Shown: piece after piece, positions 60,884 through 64,000 of the stretch
Numbering within the stretch: the first letter of the stretch is position 1
Layout of the letters: each line of letters begins with the position of its first letter
Source: G965267605 sp965267605
GTDB taxonomy: Bacteria; Bacteroidota; Bacteroidia; Flavobacteriales_E; Vicingaceae
Assembly (NCBI GenBank): GCA_965267605.1
Contig: OZ254088.1
Coordinates: 1,984,001-2,048,000 of the forward strand
Direction of reading: 5' to 3'
DNA length: 64,000 bases
Program-made: the position numbers and the translations under genes
Notes under the pieces: generated by a model
What the model saw: only the letters and a program-made list of their open reading frames with translations
Told to the model about the DNA's origin: nothing
The model's database searches: none

Positions 60884-62678
60884 ACTCCAACTGGTATTCA
60901 TTCATCTTTCTGAACACACCATCCTCTTTTGCCATCAATTCGTCATGCCCCCCATTTTCTACAACAGTTCCCTTTTGAAGAACAATGATCTTATCTGCAT
61001 TGCGAATGGTCGACAACCTATGGGCTACTACAAAGGTTGTCCTTCCTTCCATTAAGCGATCTAACGCCTCCTGCACCAGATGCTCACTTTCAGAATCCAG
61101 TGCCGAAGTAGCTTCATCTAGTATAAGAATAACCGGATCCTTTAAAATAGCGCGGGCAATTGCGATTCTTTGACGCTGTCCACCGGAGAGTTGAATACCA
61201 CGCTCACCCACAACAGTGTCAAGTCCGTCCGGGAAGGATTCAATGAACTCCAGCGCGTTGGCCTTGCGCGCTGCATCAAGCACCATTTCTTCATCAGCTT
61301 CAGGATTCCCATAGAGTATGTTATCCCTAATCGTTCCTCCAAACAGAATGACCTCCTGAGGAACAATGGCCATTTGCTCTCGCACATTAACCAGATCGTA
61401 ATCCGCTGCTTCCTTACCATCAAACTTGATGGAGCCGGATACTGGATTGTAGAACCGATAAATGAGCGCTGTGATAGTGGTTTTTCCAGAACCTGAAGGA
61501 CCAACTATCGCAACATGCTCGCCAGGTTTTGCCACAAAAGAAACGTCAGAAAGTACCTCCACATCAGGCCTGGACTCATAATGGAATTTCACATGATCAA
61601 ATTCAACATCTCCAGACAACGACACCTCCTCGTGTTTATCCAGGTCCTCTGTTTGCTCATCAAACACTTCCATTAATTCCTCCGTAGCACCCAGCGCCTT
61701 CTGAATTTGAGAGTAGGTAGTGGGAATGCCTCCAAAAGAGGCCCCTATCAAAATGGCGTACAGAACAAATGAAACGAACGTGCTGAGCTCTATATCACCC
61801 GCCTCCTTCATCTCAACTGCCTGCCATACAAAGAACACAAGGACCCCACTAAACAGCATGATCATCATGCTGATAAATCCGCCCCTCCAGATACCGCCCT
61901 TAACTGCAATAGCCCTGGCCAGAGAGGTTTTCGTATTGTAGCGCGCTGTTTCAAAGCCCTCGTTGGAAAAAGCCTTCACATTGGTAATACCTGTGAACGT
62001 CTCCTCAAGTATCACATTTGAATCTGCTATAGCATCCTGAGTTCTTTTAGATAATTTCTTGATAAACCTACCAAACAAGACTGCGATCACTACAATAGGC
62101 GGCACACATGCAAGTACATATAGCGTAAGCTCAATAGATATAACACTAACCAGAATCAAACCAACAACAATGGTGAGTACCCCACGCACAAACTCTGCAA
62201 TACTGGTCATCAAAGATTCTTGTATAGTAGAAATATCTGCCTGAATTCTGCTACTTAACTCCCCCACCCTTCTTTTGTTATAAAAAGTTAACGGGAGCTT
62301 GATCAAATGTGTGTAAGCCGCCTGGCGAACATCCTTTAAAAATCCTTCAGTAAGTAGGGTATAACAAAGTATTCTGAGGAAAGAGAAAATTGCCTGACCG
62401 AAGAATACAAGCATCAGCAGCAAGGCCACAGAAAGAATGTTCTGCGTATTTAGTAATTCAAATTGCTCCTCGCGCGAAAGATCTGAAGCGTCAAACAAAT
62501 CTCCCATGAGTTTGGGAAAGATCAAAGAAGTTGCGGTGGAAAGCAGCAAAAACAGCGACCCAGCAACCAAATACCCAACGTAGGGTTTCATGAATTTGAA
62601 GAGCTTCCTGGCGCTTTTCCAGGACCCTTTTCTGGTGATCTCTTCCGAATCTGATGATGCTCTTCTACCGCGTGCCAA
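60876..62678 (-). CDS. ABC exporter, MsbA-like
   Basis: A half-transporter of about 600 residues with six helices (about 30-320) and an intact ATPase: Walker A GPSGSGKTT, signature LSGGQRQR, Walker B VILILDEATSALD, H-loop VAHRLST. It is most like lipid A/multidrug exporters. The frame extends to a TTG at 62705, but that codon lies inside a -7 box; the next in-frame TTG at 62678, giving MARGRRASSDSEE, is preferred. This all-consensus ATPase contrasts with the degenerate one at 13137-14831. The substrate is unproven. Confidence 0.9.
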   Translation of the reverse strand: MARGRRASSDSEEITRKGSWKSARKLFKFMKPYVGYLVAGSLFLLLSTATSLIFPKLMGDLFDASDLSREEQFELLNTQNILSVALLLMLVFFGQAIFSFLRILCYTLLTEGFLKDVRQAAYTHLIKLPLTFYNKRRVGELSSRIQADISTIQESLMTSIAEFVRGVLTIVVGLILVSVISIELTLYVLACVPPIVVIAVLFGRFIKKLSKRTQDAIADSNVILEETFTGITNVKAFSNEGFETARYNTKTSLARAIAVKGGIWRGGFISMMIMLFSGVLVFFVWQAVEMKEAGDIELSTFVSFVLYAILIGASFGGIPTTYSQIQKALGATEELMEVFDEQTEDLDKHEEVSLSGDVEFDHVKFHYESRPDVEVLSDVSFVAKPGEHVAIVGPSGSGKTTITALIYRFYNPVSGSIKFDGKEAADYDLVNVREQMAIVPQEVILFGGTIRDNILYGNPEADEEMVLDAARKANALEFIESFPDGLDTVVGERGIQLSGGQRQRIAIARAILKDPVILILDEATSALDSESEHLVQEALDRLMEGRTTFVVAHRLSTIRNADKIIVLQKGTVVENGGHDELMAKEDGVFRKMNEYQLEFN

Positions 62679-62702
62679 CTGATTAACTACCTTTGAAGTT
62701 CG

Positions 62703-62710
62703 CAAAGGTA
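62703..62710 (-). promoter_or_regulatory. Predicted -7 box of the MsbA-like gene
   Basis: On the minus strand TACCTTTG is an exact TAnnTTTG match. It covers the TTG at 62705 and so argues that translation starts further in, at 62678. Confidence 0.45.
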
Positions 62711-62745
62711 TACTAATTACGGGTCTACGAAAAAATGCTTCGGGG

Positions 62746-62776
62746 CTTGTTTTGATAGAAAAATGCCCTATTTTTG
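62746..62776 (+). promoter_or_regulatory. Consensus Bacteroidota promoter of rpmH
   Basis: TTG (62747-62749) is followed after 19 nt by TATTTTTG (62769-62776), the full -33/-7 pattern. The rpmH ATG lies 29 nt further on. This is the only site in the window with both elements and exact spacing. Confidence 0.7.
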
Positions 62777-62804
62777 CGACCCGCTAAGGGAATAGTATAG
62801 AGTT

Positions 62805-62963
62805 ATGAAAAGGACGTTTCAACCATCAAGACGCAAAAGGCGTAACAAGCACGGCTTCCGAAGCCGAATGGCAACCAAGAACGGCAGAAAGGTATTAGCT
62901 GCACGTAGAAAGAAAGGTAGAAAGAAACTTTCTGTGTCTGACGAATCAAGACACAAGAGATAA
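62805..62963 (+). CDS. rpmH: 50S ribosomal protein L34
   Basis: This 52-residue gene encodes MKRTFQPSRRKRRNKHGFRS followed by a basic tail (RMATKNGRKVLAARRKKGRKKLS), the signature of L34. It is a structural protein of the large ribosomal subunit that contacts 23S rRNA. The C-terminal extension (SVSDESRHKR) is typical of Bacteroidota. It has a consensus promoter and a terminator. In many bacteria it lies near rnpA and dnaA; here it is a single gene between an MsbA-like exporter and an alpha/beta hydrolase, on the opposite strand to both. Confidence 0.97.
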   Translation: MKRTFQPSRRKRRNKHGFRSRMATKNGRKVLAARRKKGRKKLSVSDESRHKR

Positions 62964-62965
62964 GA

Positions 62966-63808
62966 TCATTCGGAATCTTTGGAAGGAGCGCTGGTCGCTC
63001 CTTTTTTTATGCGGGCCATTAAAAAGTCTTCCACCTCGGCTTTAAACATGTCGTGTCCCACAGGTAGATAATTTACCTCAATCAATGGTTCATCTTCCAC
63101 CCTCCAATTCTTCATTATAGAAGGTGCAATAACACGGTCATACTCCCCTATCAAGATCTCAATCCGAATTCCAAATCCTTTCACCAAACTTGAGACGTTC
63201 TTCAGGTCGGGAACCAAATCGCGGTACAACATCCAAACCTTATACACCCTAAGCCTCTTTGAGGCCCGATCCATTTCCCGGGTCACAAATCGGTTCATCC
63301 CTTTGCTGATAAGCCGGAGTGCCGTAACGACCTTCACAAGCCGGAAGAAACCCCTGGGTCTTACAATGTACCTTTTGAACAACCTGTTCGCCCACCGATA
63401 ATTGGTAGCTATATTATACCATCTGTTAACTTCCAAACCATCCGGAGCCAACAGATATACCTCGTCCAATTTGTCGGGCATAATTTCGATAAGCTTTAGC
63501 GCAACCTTGCCTCCAAGGCTATACCCAGCCACTGAGAAATTCTCAAACGATTCAGTTTTAGCAATACACGAAACTATTCTGAGTAGCTCCGCATTGGAAA
63601 TAGGTCGATCCGTTTTAGCCATGCTCCTCCCATGATAGAACATATCAACAAGCACCACCCTGTAATGCCTCAAAAACGACCCTTTAAAATATGCGAATGC
63701 ACTAAGATCCTGTCCATAGCCATGAAAAGCGATCAAATACTGGCTTCCCTCACCTTCAACCCGGTAATGAAGCTTGAATCGACCAATATCCAGCAATTTG
63801 GACTCCAT
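62966..63808 (-). CDS. Alpha/beta hydrolase
   Basis: A 280-residue hydrolase of the classical fold. HGYGQDLSAF is the HG oxyanion motif, VAGYSLGGKVAL the nucleophile elbow (Ser about 97) and the late VGHDMFKAEV contains the catalytic His. The acid is probably in ILIGEYDRVIAP. The end of the coding region (KKGATSAPSKDSE) overlaps the terminator hairpin of rpmH on the other strand. Substrate is unknown; a cofactor- or lipid-ester hydrolase is possible. A -7 box ends 4 nt before its ATG. Confidence 0.88.
   Translation of the reverse strand: MESKLLDIGRFKLHYRVEGEGSQYLIAFHGYGQDLSAFAYFKGSFLRHYRVVLVDMFYHGRSMAKTDRPISNAELLRIVSCIAKTESFENFSVAGYSLGGKVALKLIEIMPDKLDEVYLLAPDGLEVNRWYNIATNYRWANRLFKRYIVRPRGFFRLVKVVTALRLISKGMNRFVTREMDRASKRLRVYKVWMLYRDLVPDLKNVSSLVKGFGIRIEILIGEYDRVIAPSIMKNWRVEDEPLIEVNYLPVGHDMFKAEVEDFLMARIKKGATSAPSKDSE
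62983..63007 (+). terminator. Rho-independent terminator of rpmH
   Basis: AAGGAGCG and CGCTCCTT form an 8-bp stem with a CTGGT loop followed by a T-run. It lies 20 nt after the rpmH stop and inside the 3' coding end of the antisense hydrolase gene. Confidence 0.85.
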
Positions 63809-63812
63809 ACAC

Positions 63813-63820
63813 CAAAGCTA
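63813..63820 (-). promoter_or_regulatory. Predicted -7 box, leaderless
   Basis: On the minus strand TAGCTTTG is an exact TAnnTTTG match and ends 4 nt before the ATG at 63808 of the alpha/beta hydrolase. It lies 16 bp from the divergent box of the epimerase gene. Confidence 0.45.
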
Positions 63821-63835
63821 ACTCATTCAATCAAC

Positions 63836-63843
63836 TAACTTTG
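63836..63843 (+). promoter_or_regulatory. Predicted -7 box of the UDP-GlcNAc 2-epimerase gene
   Basis: TAACTTTG is an exact TAnnTTTG match and ends 8 nt before the ATG at 63852. It is divergent from the hydrolase promoter next to it; the two would compete for RNA polymerase. Confidence 0.45.
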
Positions 63844-63851
63844 ACGTGCAG

Positions 63852-64000
63852 ATGCCAAGGGTTAGTATAGTTGTAGGAACACGTCCGAATTTTGTCAAGA
63901 TTTCCCAATTCGAAAAGGAATTCAACGCGTTCGGTGACTTTTTCGACTTCGAACTTGTTCATACGGGTCAGCATTCCGATTTCAACATGTCGTTGCAATT
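63852..64000 (+). CDS. wecB: UDP-N-acetylglucosamine 2-epimerase, partial (N-terminus only)
   Basis: The first 49 residues are visible before the window ends. VSIVVGTRPNFVKI and FELVHTGQHSDFNMS match the start of WecB-type epimerases, which make UDP-ManNAc for surface polysaccharides (GTRPxFxK and HTGQHxxxxM are the signatures). The gene lies at the far edge from the polysaccharide operon, but could feed the same glycan. The rest is outside the window. Confidence 0.85.
   Translation, partial: MPRVSIVVGTRPNFVKISQFEKEFNAFGDFFDFELVHTGQHSDFNMSLQ

Noticed and set aside
1..64000. tRNA, rRNA, riboswitch, IS element or replication origin
   Set aside because: I looked through the gaps between genes; all are short and none shows cloverleaf arms, riboswitch cores, transposase genes or DnaA-box clusters. 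This was done by eye, so a covariance-model search could still find a small RNA.

Overview
The window is chromosomal DNA of a Bacteroidota bacterium, most likely Flavobacteriales-like. The evidence is C-terminal type IX secretion (T9SS) sorting domains on several secreted proteins, -7 promoter boxes of the TAnnTTTG type, almost no Shine-Dalgarno sequences, short or overlapping gene junctions, and Bacteroidota-typical families (propeller-LytTR receptor, HTTM-DCC fusion, DegT/Wzc surface-polysaccharide genes). About 60 protein genes are visible. No tRNA, rRNA, CRISPR array, IS element or integrase was seen, and no gene-free stretch exceeds 300 bases.

Layout. 1-7514 (minus): a surface-polysaccharide operon (Wzc-type co-polymerase, flippase, cupin, DegT aminotransferase, two methyltransferases, GT2 cut by the window edge). 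7550-10375: OmpA-family protein, an Nramp-like transporter without the canonical metal motifs, and a CutA-like protein. 10385-15692 (minus): a type I secretion-like set (TolC, HlyD, ABC protein with a degenerate ATPase domain, two small proteins), divergent from a LysR regulator. 16857-21884: a gene interrupted by an in-frame TAG, a tail-collar-domain protein and a 1067-residue PKD/T9SS protein. 21889-30419: beta-barrel protein, an unrecognised secreted protein, a propeller-LytTR receptor, then a five-gene minus-strand operon in which four tandem membrane proteins share a C-terminal tail, then small hypotheticals. 30554-39278: DPP-IV-like peptidase, sterol-desaturase-like enzyme, HTTM-DCC fusion, TPR-SpoIIE phosphatase, TauE/SafE permease, PaaJ/PcaF-like thiolase. 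39326-46068: two collagen-like proteins (one with a C1q-like head) and three T9SS cargo proteins. 46131-56225: DUF72 protein, PaaY, a secreted WD40-caspase, DUF2461 protein, a PLP decarboxylase, PaaZ, an ABM-fold protein and an enoyl-CoA hydratase. 56226-64000: LptF/G permease, Tgt, GT2, ECF sigma factor, RsmG, MsbA-like exporter, RpmH (L34), an alpha/beta hydrolase and the start of a UDP-GlcNAc 2-epimerase.

Themes. Much of the window serves the cell surface: polysaccharide assembly, lipopolysaccharide transport, T9SS cargo, collagen-like fibres. A second theme is phenylacetate catabolism (thiolase, PaaY, PaaZ, hydratase). The best candidate for an undescribed system is 26709-29388: a signal-peptide, single-span protein followed by four paralogous four-helix membrane proteins with an acidic ILD-type tail and identical 8-nt gene overlaps. 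Other notable points are -7 boxes placed 3-8 nt before start codons, which suggest leaderless mRNAs, and enzymes lacking hallmark residues (Tgt without zinc cysteines, Nramp without DPGN, ABC ATPase without signature or H-loop).
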